Shown here one piece after another: positions 53,142-64,000 of a stretch of 64,000 nt of DNA (its first letter is position 1; every line of letters begins with the position of its first letter). The translations under genes were made by a program, and so were the position numbers. The notes below the pieces were generated by a model. The model searched no databases. It worked only from the letters and a program-made list of their open reading frames with translations, and was not told the origin of the DNA. Source of the stretch: Strix aluco (lineage: Eukaryota > Chordata > Aves > Strigiformes > Strigidae). Location of the stretch: positions 130,858,621-130,922,620 of the forward strand of contig NC_133931.1 of NCBI RefSeq assembly GCF_031877795.1, read 5' to 3'.

Positions 53142-56100
53142 AAGTAGTGCCAACGGGTATTAGGATACTTGCCGAAGGCAGATGTGGAAGGTGGGACTTG
53201 CAGAAAGATCCTGAGGCTATATTACATTTGAGATTATTACAGAATCTGAGAATTTCATCCACTTTTTAATAGATTAATTAAGAAACCTTACAGATAAAAG
53301 AAGATGTGTAACTTTCTTCTGAAATCACTGAAAGAGTATTTTTCCTTTCCTTAAATTTCGTTCTCTACTCCAGCTCTTGTGTCCATACTTTGTTTACAGC
53401 ATTAAGAGTAGATGGTAGTTTTGACTAAAGCATGAAACTAGGTATTAAGTAGGCTTAGACTCTGTCTCCCGTAATGTTGAATAGATCACTGAACCTTATG
53501 CTGGTATTTGAATTCTGTAAAATGGGCACCAAGTTGGTAATTAATTCAATTAATCTCAACTTGTAGTTTGACATGCTGAGCTATTGCTTGGGTTGCTTAA
53601 TATGTGTGTATTCTGCTACATAAAATGACCTTATACTTTTTGCAGGTATTGTGAAGTATGGGAAATTCTACAGACTTACGTAGTAATAAAGTGTTGTACT
53701 TCAAGGATTGGGATACTGACTTTGATTATTTGTAAAAATGATGTAAAACCAGGTTCTTTGCTCTTGTGATAGGATATAAAGAGTGTTTCTGGGACCTGGT
53801 CTTTTATTTCAGTTACATTTGTTATGAAAGATCTTGCTATGGAAGGCAGAACCTTTTATACATATATTTGTCAGGGAAAGGAACAAGAAGTAATTGTTAA
53901 GGATTCACAGACCAGATGCTCTCAGAAAAAGAAGAGTAACGAAGGGATAAAGCATTCCAGAACAGGTTGCTGTTTGGACTACTAAAAGGTCAGTGTGTTC
54001 TACCTGGTTATCTCACATGTGAAGTGTATTATTGAGTTGGAACTGTATACTTTCACTGGATGTAATTACACACAGTAATTTCAGGTGCAAAAGAGTTTTC
54101 CTGTATTAAGTATACATGGAGTTACTGGAGTACAGAAGATGGCCTGCCTCTATATGCTGTGGAGACTTGAACTCTTGTATAGGTCATAATTTCACTACTA
54201 ATTCTAGGGACCAGTTATTCCTGGATGCAATGTTCACACACAGTTATTGAACTAAAAAGAAATAATGTGGCTTTAAACTGGGTTTTATAAGCATTGAGGA
54301 CATTCTAGAAGAGCGGTTTGTAGAAACCAAGTTTAGACTGAATAATTGGCATCAGAGATTTATGCGGTTTAGTTTGAAAGGGGTTTCCAGTTGAAGGTTT
54401 TGAACTTAAAAAATGCAGACTGAGAAACTGTAGGGAAATGGTTTGAAATTAGTTGAACCAAAGAGCAAAGGGAGCTAACAGTGGGGTTCTTGGAACCTCT
54501 TTGATTCAGAATTAGAAAAAGTGTGTGGGATTTGCATCCCAAGAAAAAGCAGAATACACAAGCAGAATAATTGCAGACCTAATCAGAAGAAAAGTCAGCC
54601 AAAGAGAATATCAGAAGCTAGCCAAGAACTTGCAAGGAGTGGCAAAAGTGGTTGGTTCAAGAAATGAAGACTGTCATAGAGTTCAGATGTCTTAAGTGAG
54701 AATAAGATGTTGCCAGCAGTCAAGCTGAGTTTGACCTTGTAAAGGAAAATAATCCAAGGAGTAAAAAGCGATTTATCCATTAAAAATGAAACAAGAAAGC
54801 AAGCTGGGTGTTATGCAGTGACCATGAAGTTATGATCATAGCTATCATCCCCAGTTTATGTTAATATTTTGCCTTCATTTTTGGCGCAGTTGGTCATGTT
54901 GAACATGGAATCAGGATTAAGAGTCAAATAAAGATATACGTGTGGAAACCCTTACAGTGGAAATTCTTACAGTGAAATGAGGATGAAACCTAGAAGTTCC
55001 TACTGCTCAGGTTTGTAGGGGGTTGGGTGAAAGAAGTTGTGTTTTAGAAAGTCTTGTAGCAAATATTTCAAAACAAACAGAACACTATCGAAATAGAAAT
55101 GGTATTTAATGAAGAAGAGCAAATGCAGTAGCTGTTTTTGCAGAAAGTAGAGAAGAGGTGGTTCTGGCAGCTTGAATCTCTTTTTTTTTAACTTTTTTTT
55201 TTCCTATGCCAAAGCAATAGGAAAAAACTTTTAGAAGAGTCAAAGGCAGAGAGACAAATGGAAAAGTGGAATGCATGTAAATGGATTTATGAGAAGTAGC
55301 ATATGTCAGACTAAATTAGTATCTGCCTTTGTTAAGATAGAAGACCTTGTTAAAAATTTCAGTAGTTCTGTCTCAGAAAGTTGGAGCACGCTAATGATGC
55401 TTGCTCTTAGAGGAGAGTGGAGAAGCCTTATCATTGCATAGGATTACAGTAAAATGCGGGTGACTGGGAGAACTTGAGTAGTGGGGATGGACTTATGAGC
55501 TAAGAAGTTTCACTGTAAACTGGTGACTCATTTGTAGGAGATAACAGCGAAGGAGAAAGCCACTCTGACTTGCTCACGGAGAATGACAGCAGTAACCCGC
55601 GGTGCGATGCAGCTCTGAGGAAGGGAAATGGCATTCTAGATACACGAAGCAAAATATTTTGGTAGCAGTAGGGAATTGTGAGTGTCATTTTATAACTCAC
55701 TACAGAGACTTCATCTGGAACATGTCTGGTGGATTCTGCTCAAGGCGAGTGAGTTTTCAGGAAGAGCTGCAGCAACTTGCTGCTCTTATCTGTCTTTTTC
55801 TTGGTTAATTCTATCATCAGACGGGGCTTGAGAAATTTATCTTGCTCAGTGAGGGATGACAAAGCCTGAAAAAGAGCATAAGTGCATCTCTGGTATATTC
55901 ATAAGGAAAAAGCACCCGAAGGCTAAGGGGCAGCATTCCACTTTTAAGGTGGAATTGAGCATTTTCCAACTAAGATAAAAGAATTGTAATTTTCCTATGT
56001 TCCTGATAGACTACTGTATTGTCTAATGGTGTCTGTTAAATCTGTTAAGGGTTGGAATTTCCTTCAGCACTGTTGAACCACAAATTCAGGCCACAAATAA

Positions 56101-57373
56101 TCTATTAAAAAAGTACGTGACGTTCCTGTAAGTAAATGGTGCAAAGTGATAGGTGTTATTCTGTGGTGTCCTTTTTTATATAGAAAGTATTCTAGTGAGA
56201 CCAGAAGTTAATTTTACTCACTAGAGTTGATTCAGGAGACCTGTCAGATTACTTGGGTATTTCCATATGATAAAAGTGAGTGGAAAGTGTGAATGCAGAA
56301 TTTATCTCTGAGATCCGTTTGCCTTGCGTTATTACAGATACAGCTGCACTTCTTAGTGTACGCACATCTGTAACTTTTTATGTTTCTCTCTGTGGTTTCC
56401 ATCTGCCTTAGTATTCGGTGCATAATCTCAAGGGCATAAGATGCTGGTTCACATTGAAAGGATATCTTTTAATATTCAGACTATGTTGCATGTAGACCTA
56501 GGGCTTTTTATTTGATAAAATACCTGTATTTCAAATTTACTACCCACATTATTTGTTTAAAAGCAATAAGCTAGAGAGGCTTTTAAAAGTCGTGCTATCA
56601 AACTCATGTCTAATTCATCTAGATCATGGCCTTATGATTAAAAAAAAAAATCCCAAGGTTTTATCCAGTTTGTAATAATCTTCACATCTTCATAAGCTTG
56701 CAGTCGTCTTTAAGATGGACTCCTGACGTATTTGATTCTGTACATATGTAGATTCTGACATATTTAAATATTTACCTGTTAGCTTTGCCTTCTTAGAATG
56801 TAGACTTAGAATGTTCATTAATGTAGACTTGGGTCATTGTCCAGTAGATTTTATTGTGCATGGACTGCTTAAACAGAATACTCAGAATATTTTAATACTG
56901 TATTTTTTCACAAGGGAAAAACAGAGGGAAGTAACGAATCTAGAGATTTAGAGAGCTTGTAAAAGCTGGTAACTTAGAAGTGTGGCACAGTGTACTAATG
57001 CATATGAGAATGTTTCAGTATGGTGTTTGTGAGCATGAGACTACCAGGCTACGTAGCTCTTCATTCCTCTTTGCCCAGCCTTTTCCTGTGATGTAGTTGC
57101 TCAGTTTTACCTCCCCTCTATTAATCTGGTAAATTGACTAAAAACTGCCTTCTTGATGTTTCGCACATTTCTTTCATGTTGATATTTAAGATGGGGAGAG
57201 GGAAATACCATTAAACAGAGGGGTGGGTTTTTTTGTTTCTTTTTCACCTTCTCTCTGTATGGCCAGTAAAACAATTTCCAACCTTAACAGTTGTAGATCC
57301 AAAATAATGGGTAAGACTTACTGTGGTTTACTACAAGTGCGTGGCAGTCATTACCAGTAAATTTTGGTTGTTA

Positions 57374-57937
57374 AAAAGGGGAAGTTATGCTTGACCAACC
57401 TCATAAACTTCTATAATGAAATGACTGTCTTGATAGATGAGGGGAGAGCAATGAGTCTTGCCTACATTCACTTCAGTGAAGCTTTTGACATAACATCCTC
57501 ATAGAGAAGCTGGTGAAGTAGGGGCTGGATGAGCAGGCAGTGAGGTGGATTGATAGGTGGCTGAAGTGGGCAGATGGGAACCTCATGAAGTTGAACAGGG
57601 AGAGTGAAAAGTCCTGCACCTGGGGAGAAAAAGTCCCGGGCACAAGTATATGCTGGGGGCCACCCGCCTGGAAAGTGGCTTTGCAGAAAGGGTTCTGGGG
57701 TCCTGGAGAACACCAAGTTGAACATGAGCCAGCAATGTGCCTTTGTAGCAAGGAAGGCTGATGGTATCCTGGGCTGCATGAGGACTGTTGCCAGGCCAGC
57801 TGAGGGAGGTGATCCTTACCCTCTGCTCAGTGCTGGTGAGGCCATACTTGGAGTTCTGGGTCCTGTTCTGTGCTCACCAGTACAAGAGACTGGAGAGAAT
57901 CCAGTGAAGGCACCTAAAGATGATGAAGGGTCTGAAG
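57374..57937 (+). mobile_element. CR1 LINE (older copy), left part, interrupted by a younger CR1
   Basis: Plus-strand translation gives decayed CR1 RT sequence (CLTNLINFYNEMTVLIDEG near 57390-57445). Near 57560 it jumps past the catalytic FADD region to the downstream block beginning WADGNLMKLN, so several hundred bases typical of CR1 are missing. It then runs through LNMSQQCAFVARKADGILGC. It stops inside the block equivalent to MKGLKHLSYEER, where a reversed CR1 begins. The continuation resumes at about 58665. Confidence 0.85.
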
Positions 57938-58664
57938 CATAGAATCATAGAATGGTTTGTGTTGGAGGGGACCTTAAAGATCATCTAGTTCCTACTCCCC
58001 TGCCATGGGCAGGGACACCTTCCACTAGACCAGGTTGCTCAAAGCTCCATCCAACCTGGCCTTGAACACTTCCAGGGAGGGGGCAGCCACAGCTTCTCTG
58101 GGCAGCCTGTTCCAGTGCCTCACCACCCTCACCACGAAGAACTTCTTCCTTACATCTAATCTAAATCTGCCCTTTTCCAGGATAAAGCCTATCACTAGAT
58201 GTCCTTGTAAAAAGTCCCTCTCCAGCTTTCTTGTAGGCCTCCTTAAGATACTGGAAGGCTGCTATAATGTCTTCCCAGAGCCTTCTCTTCTCCAGGCTGA
58301 ATGACCCCAACTCTCTCAGCCTGTCCTTACAGGGGAGGTGCTTCAGCCCCCTGATCATCTTCGTGGCCCTTCTCTGGACTCGCTCCAACAGGTCCACATC
58401 CTTCTTGTGTTGGGGACCCCAGAGCTGAACACAACACTCCAGGTGGGGTCTCACAAGAGTGGAGTAGAGCAGGAGAATTGCCTCCCTTGACCTCCTGGTC
58501 ACACTTCTTTTGATGCAGGCTGGGATATGTTTGGCTTTCTGGGCTGCAAATGTACATTGCCAGGTCATGTTGAGCTTGTCATTGAACACCCCAAGTCCTT
58601 CTCTGCAGGGCTCCTCTCAATCCATTCTCCACCCAGCCTGTATTTGTGCTTGGGATTCCCCCTA
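57938..58664 (-). mobile_element. CR1 LINE (younger copy), nested in an older CR1
   Basis: The left edge has two CATAGAAT octamers (57938-57953), the reversed CR1 3' end. Reading on the minus strand, the 3' UTR is preceded by a long open piece of the ORF2 C-terminus (58161-58589) containing [20 protein letters not shown] and the LERVQRRATKMIRGL block. The open frame and low decay mark it as younger than the copy it splits. The right (5') edge, near 58664, is a truncation. Confidence 0.92.
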
Positions 58665-59055
58665 TGCTCTCCTATGAGGAAGAGCTGAGGGAACTGGGAC
58701 TATTTAGCCTAGAGAAGAGAAGGCTCAAGGGCAATGTTATTAATATATATAAATACCTGAAAGGAGAGTGCAAAGAAGATGGAGGCAGGCTCTTTCCGGT
58801 GGTGCTCAGTGACAGAGACAATAGGAACCAACTGAAATAGAGGAGGTTCCCTCCGAACATCAGGAAACACTTTTTCCCTGTGATGGCGACTGAGCAATGG
58901 CACAGGTTGCCCAGAGAGGTTTTGGAGACTCCATTCTTGGAGATACTCCAAAGCTGTCTGGACATGATCCTGGGCAACCAGTTCTAGGTGGCCCTGCTTG
59001 AGCAGGGGGTTTGGACCAGATGACCTCAACCTCGACCATCCTGTGGTTCTATGGC
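58665..59055 (+). mobile_element. CR1 LINE (older copy), right part
   Basis: This continues the plus-strand element exactly where it broke off: [20 protein letters not shown], then LYINIYKYLKG-like sequence and a CR1 3' UTR. It ends in TTCTAGGTGGCCCTGCTTGA and a CCATCCTGTGGTTCTATGG tail with decayed octamers. Together with 57374-57937 it forms one element split by the minus-strand insertion. Confidence 0.9.
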
Positions 59056-62000
59056 TTCATTTAAATCAGAAGAAAATTATTTTCCTGGTAGAGAACTTTG
59101 GCAAAGGAAGCAGCTAAATTGCATCCAAGACAAATTCTTTTAATTTTATTATTTGTAAGATATACTACGTGACCTCTCACATAATTTATCAAATTACAAG
59201 AGTGCATGGTTTTGCAAATCCAAAGGTGGTACAGCAGCTCCGGTAGGTTTTTCCTGATTGTAGTAGTTAATGTTGTTGAAATATATATGAATACTTTAAC
59301 AAGAGCTCATTGAATACATTTTCAATTTTTACATGTGATTACAGACAGTTAAGTTTTGTTTAAGGACTGCTAGTAGCATTTTAATATTTCCTGTTAATGA
59401 GAACCTAGACCCACCACTGTCAATCAAAATAGCTAAGAAAGGATTTTAAGCTTTTTTTGGATGTATTTTGTTGTATTATAGCATGAGCAGATCGACCTAA
59501 CTTTATAAGTGATACTTAACAATGCAAAAAAAATTTGGGGAAATGTTTAAACAACTATAATTAGTTAAATATTTATTATTAAGAGGAGAAATTAAAAACA
59601 GCCTGTACAAAAAGGAAACTGTCGAGGTATATTCATTTGCAGCAGAGGCAAAGCCTACTAACATTATATACTGCATATAGCAGTAACTGAAGTCTGTGTG
59701 GCTGTTGCTGTCCTACAGCAGGGTAAGCCTTGGAACAGGAACGTGAGGCCGAGCACTCGCTTGAGGCTGAATACTGAAAAGCTGTGGTCAGACTGGTAAA
59801 TAATTCTGCACTGTGCTGTACACCTTCAGTGCAATCTTAAAATTACTTCATAAAATGTACCAAGCTGCTAACATTGTCTAGTTTATCTATGAAATCCTTC
59901 TGATAATGATGGAGAGAGGCATTTTGCTGATTTTTGTAAAGATCAAGGACTCCCAGAAGAGAAGGCAATGCATATGACTGAAGATGACCAACAGCGATTT
60001 ATAAGACATGAGAGAGATTAGTGGGAAGTTTTTTGAGTAGTACTTTGAATGAAGGTATTGAAACTGAAAGATAGCGAGTAGTATAAAGTAAATTGTTCTT
60101 CACTCCTTTGGCTTAAAAGTGCATCTGTTAAAGCAAGCCTCTTCTGCCTATATATGATTTATGTTATTTATTTTCTTTTTCTAGTCCAGAGGGTCACTTG
60201 TGTCTCTAAGCCCTGGAGAACCCGTGTAGTTAATCCATGATGTTAAGAACTGCATACTTCTGAGCTTGAGAAAGCTGGATTTAGCTTCCAGCAGCACAGC
60301 GATGAGGACCATGGGGGCTTGGCTGGGGTGTTGATGGAGCGGTGGGGGTCTCCTACCCCAGCCGGGTGATGGGGTGGGAGGCCAGGCTGAGTCAGAGTCT
60401 CCTCAGCACCCAGCACCCTGCCTGTCTGGGTTCTGCCCCAGCTTTCATAAGCCAGTGCAGGTGGTACATGGTAGAGCTGCACCTGAAGCGTTTTATGACT
60501 CCAAGAAGCTGTAGGGCAGGCTTGTGGCCTTTTTTTAATAGCTAACCGCTTACCACTGCATCAGTAGTCCTGCAGTATAGCATTATCGAAAATATGCAAT
60601 TGAACCCTTTCTTCACCATTTTGCCTCAGTTGACTTCCTGATGTTATCTGAGCTTTGTAGTCTGCCTTGTAGTTTGTTGGTTTTTTTTTTTTTTTTTAAA
60701 GGTAGTTTCTTGTTGTCGTCTTTTTTTTTTCCCCTGTATTGATTCTGGACACTTCCCAGACAGCAGTTAGTTTTGTTGATGGCCTCAGATATAATTTCCT
60801 TTCTTATCCTCAGTTTTCTAGGGCTACATACTTGACATTTTGGGTTAAAGAGTAGAAAAGAAAAAAAAAAGTTTCTTAATTATCAGTTTATGAATTTTTG
60901 TCATTACATAGAGCTTGAAAGACTGAAGAATTTACTGTGGTACTTTTTTTTTTCACTGAGTTTATTTTGTTACAGCATTATCTGTGGATTTTGTTTATTG
61001 TGTTTTATTATTTGTAATAAGTAATGTGTGAAATGTATAGCTTCATATCCATAGAGGCTCTATAAATGCTGTTCATTCTCTGGTTGTTCTTGTTCTCTCC
61101 ACAGATCTTTCTATCTGATCTCACTCTTTGCTTTTGATAGCTTGCTTCTTTATTGTGCGAGACAACAAAATTTAGATGTGCCATATGTTCCATCACAGTT
61201 TTCCTTAAAACTGTGGCTAACACCTGAGAGGAGAGGAAGCATCTTCTCTGGTCCGTGTTGTGTGAAGTATCTGCTTCACCTGGCCAACTTACAGGCAGAT
61301 CTGCTGCCACCCCTTTTTAGAAGATACACTTGTACACCTAGAAAAGTAAGAATTAAAAGAAGAAGCTTATTTGTGTATGCAGCTACTTGACTAGTAAAAT
61401 ACTGTAGTGGTAATTCACAAAAGGCTTTGAAAGACAAATTTTTGTCTTAAAAACTCTGTAATTTATTCTTACATGATAAACATAATGCTCCTAAGGGTGT
61501 GGGGCTTGCTTTAGCCACAAGAATTTTTGTAGTACAAGGTAAACCTGCCAGGAGGGTGTAGCAAAAATTTTTGTTAAGGGTAAGCATGGCGTGACTTCTC
61601 TCTGGTATAAGGTATTTTTTGTTCTCTTTTAAACAAGAGTGGTACTATAATCATGAAATACTAGATCAAATTCTTTGTCTTTTATTAGCACTGGAATTCC
61701 AAGATACAACATTGCTTGGTGACTTGCTGAATAATAGTTGTCTTTTAATGACTGGCTTGGATTACTTTGAAAGTGAAGGTCAAAATTTTATCTTTTGTTT
61801 CACTATCTGAAAAAAACACCAGCAGTAGAAGAAAAGGAGGACTGTCCCTCATCCCCCTTTCAGACCTCAGGTTTGATTAAGTTTCTAAAGTGAAAAAAAA
61901 TGCAGTTGTAGAATAAATTATGTTTAAAATACCTTACTTTGAATCAACTGCTTCTGCTAATATCTGTATTTGATGCAGACATCAGTGTTACCATCAGAAA

Positions 62001-62157
62001 TAAGGTATGTTCAGGACTTCCTGACATTGTGCAGCCCTTTGTCATGCTACCATCATGAACTCGACCATTAAATTAGCTAAGTAGTACTGATAGCAGATTT
62101 CCAGGAGTTATACCACCAGCTCTGATTCAATTCACTGAGCTTGTATGCAAGAATTCC

Positions 62158-62178
62158 TGATGGCACATGATGGCACAT
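62158..62178. repeat. Two-copy 10-base tandem repeat
   Basis: TGATGGCACA occurs twice in tandem, followed by a further T. It lies inside a PPP1R9A intron and no function is suggested. Confidence 0.7.
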
Positions 62179-64000
62179 CAAACTGAACTATACTCGTAAT
62201 ATGCAAACTATACTGTACAAGATTGGCAGACAACAGTGCTGGAAACAGTCATTGCACCACCACTGAGTCACCTGTTGTCTTCTGCACCATTTGGTTAGCA
62301 CAAAGGGAATAGAAGATGAGGTATCAGGATGCACTGATAACAGGGCAGCTGGGCAGACACAAAGGTGGCAACGACCTGAAGAAGTGCACAGATACTAATT
62401 TTTCTGCTCTTATGCCACATTTGGCAGTGCTGAACAGAGTGTGGGCATCAAGAGAGCTGCAAAACTGACAGGCAGCGCTTCCTTTTCTCATGGGTGTGTG
62501 GCAGCAAGTAAACTCAAAAGAGGCAAATGTGAATGGGAACATTTGGAACATACAAAACTTGAGAGTGATGTAATACAGTGAAATAAGGTGGCACAGTGTT
62601 AAAATTGTCAAATTGAGATGGCTTAGAGAGTTTTTCTTAAAGATGGAAACATAATTATGACCACTAAAAGCTGAGGGGAAACCTCTGCATGAATGGCCAG
62701 TGCATGTGCCACTGTGCTAAAAGCCTAGTGGTGAGATTGTAGGCTGGTTTTTAGCTAAAATCATAACAACATCCATGTCATGGAATAAAGGGGCTTCAAC
62801 TGGTTTTTTTTTGTGTTATCAGAGCACTGTTGAAGTTTAATTGTGTTCATGTCTGGAGAACCGCTTCAGTGACTTAGCAATATTTTACCTATTTTACAGT
62901 CTCACCTTACTGATGCATTGATCTGCACTACAAAGACACCTCTTAATTTCACGTCATGGTTAAGGAAAAACGTATAGCTTTGTCTACAGTCTGCTGTAAG
63001 AGAAAGATTCAACAGCTAATCACCTAGAAGAGAGTGAACCAAAAAAAAGGAAGCAACAGCAAACTATCTGTGATGAAACAACAAAATCTGAGACTTGTGG
63101 GGAGTATGGGTCCTTGCTCTGCTCTGACTGTTTCCCCAAAGCAACCAGCCCTGGGAATTGCAGTCTGTTCTGCAAGGAGCCTAAACCGGTGCACTGAACA
63201 TGTAGTCTGCTATCTAATTATACTAAGTACTGGTGGGATAGTCCCTTCATCCAGTTACAAGGCTTGTGTCAGAAAACGTCTACTTCAGGTGGATCTCGTA
63301 ATGAAACCATGAACTGATGCTTTGCTGGAAACAGTTTCAATATGTGGTAGTATTCAAAGAAATGCAAAGCTACTTTGATAAGAAAGCTAATGACTGAAAG
63401 TTCCTAACTTTCAGTATTTTTGATGTATAACTAAAAATCCTGCATTTTTGGGTGACAGTTTATAACAAAAAAGAGTGTAGTGCTTTCAGCTGAAAGCACT
63501 TCTTGAGTTTAATTACTAGTCAGTGAGTCTCCTTTGTGTGATCACGTCACAACTCTGTAAGCCGATCAAGGAGATACTCAGACAACCTTTGCTACCACTT
63601 AACAGGGTTTCTTACTGATTTTGGAGTGCACATACATCAGCTCATGAAGGCTGTCAGCTTTTTCAGGTGTGTTGCAAATCTGTAATCAAATTTTATAAAA
63701 AAAGCTTTGGCTTGTCCATGCAGTTAATAAAAGAGCTTGGAGGAGGGATAACCATCTTTGGAACATGTGCTAGGAAGGGGAGACGGACCTCCTTCCATCA
63801 TTTTCTAGGAGAGTGTCTACCTAAACATTACGCTGTGGGTTACATTGTGTGTTCTTCCACTCTTTCTGTTGAATGTGGGACCACAAGAACTGTCTGTACA
63901 GAAAGAATTTGCAGGTTCTGGCAGTAGAAAGAGGACAAGGACAAAAACGATTGTGTAGCTCCATATTGAGGCAGTTCCCGTTTGGCACTGAGGGCAGCTT

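Larger units (their letters stand above)
48053..64000 (+). other. PPP1R9A: PPP1R9A intron 2 (continues beyond the window)
   Basis: The interval begins with the donor GTAAAG and shows no further neurabin exon. I looked for the next mammalian coding block (the region leading into the PDZ domain) in the translated frames and did not see it. Apart from the CR1 copies near 53.1 and 57.4-59.1 kb and a CpG-containing patch at about 50.19-50.40 kb, it is unremarkable AT-rich intronic sequence. T- and A-rich runs occur around 60.68-60.95 kb. Open frames here are short, lack Kozak or domain support, and are not called. Confidence 0.75.

Noticed and set aside
1..64000. CRISPR arrays, bacterial mobile elements, rRNA and tRNA genes
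   Set aside because: No regularly spaced repeats, bacterial gene structure or recognisable tRNA/rRNA segments were seen. A covariance-model scan would be needed to exclude small RNAs.

Overview
This is vertebrate genomic DNA, almost certainly from a bird. The evidence is several CR1 LINE copies with the diagnostic 3' octamer tails (ATTCTGTG/ATTCTATG type), a low overall repeat load, AT-rich non-coding sequence broken by two sharp CpG islands, and one protein-coding exon clearly orthologous to vertebrate neurabin-1. I see no bacterial-type genes, operons or CRISPR arrays, and I recognised no tRNA or rRNA.

The only protein-coding gene I can support is PPP1R9A (neurabin-1, plus strand). A CpG island at about 44.08-45.77 kb should be its promoter and non-coding first exon, with a good splice donor at 45050/45051. 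A short intron follows. The next exon (46368-48052) carries about 224 nt of 5' UTR with three upstream ORFs, then 487 codons covering the F-actin-binding N-terminus through the PP1-docking motif (KIQF). Everything after 48053 is intron. The PDZ and coiled-coil exons lie beyond the window.

Left of the gene is about 35 kb of sequence in which I see no gene. It contains a second, orphan CpG island (about 8.17-9.53 kb). By mammalian synteny this could be the promoter of the neighbouring gene SGCE on the minus strand, but no SGCE exon could be recognised.

The repeats are a 2.6 kb CR1 (about 1.09-3.70 kb) with endonuclease and reverse-transcriptase remnants, which contains a short displaced copy of its own RT catalytic segment; a minus-strand CR1 fragment (22.5-23.1 kb); CR1 3' ends at 32.1 kb and 53.1 kb; and a nested pair at 57.4-59.1 kb, where a younger minus-strand CR1 interrupts an older plus-strand CR1. 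A probable solo LTR of an avian endogenous retrovirus lies at about 16.4-17.1 kb. I found no clear new multi-gene biological system. The best leads are the CR1 mosaic, the orphan CpG island, the uORF-bearing 5' UTR, and the lineage differences in the neurabin PP1-docking region.
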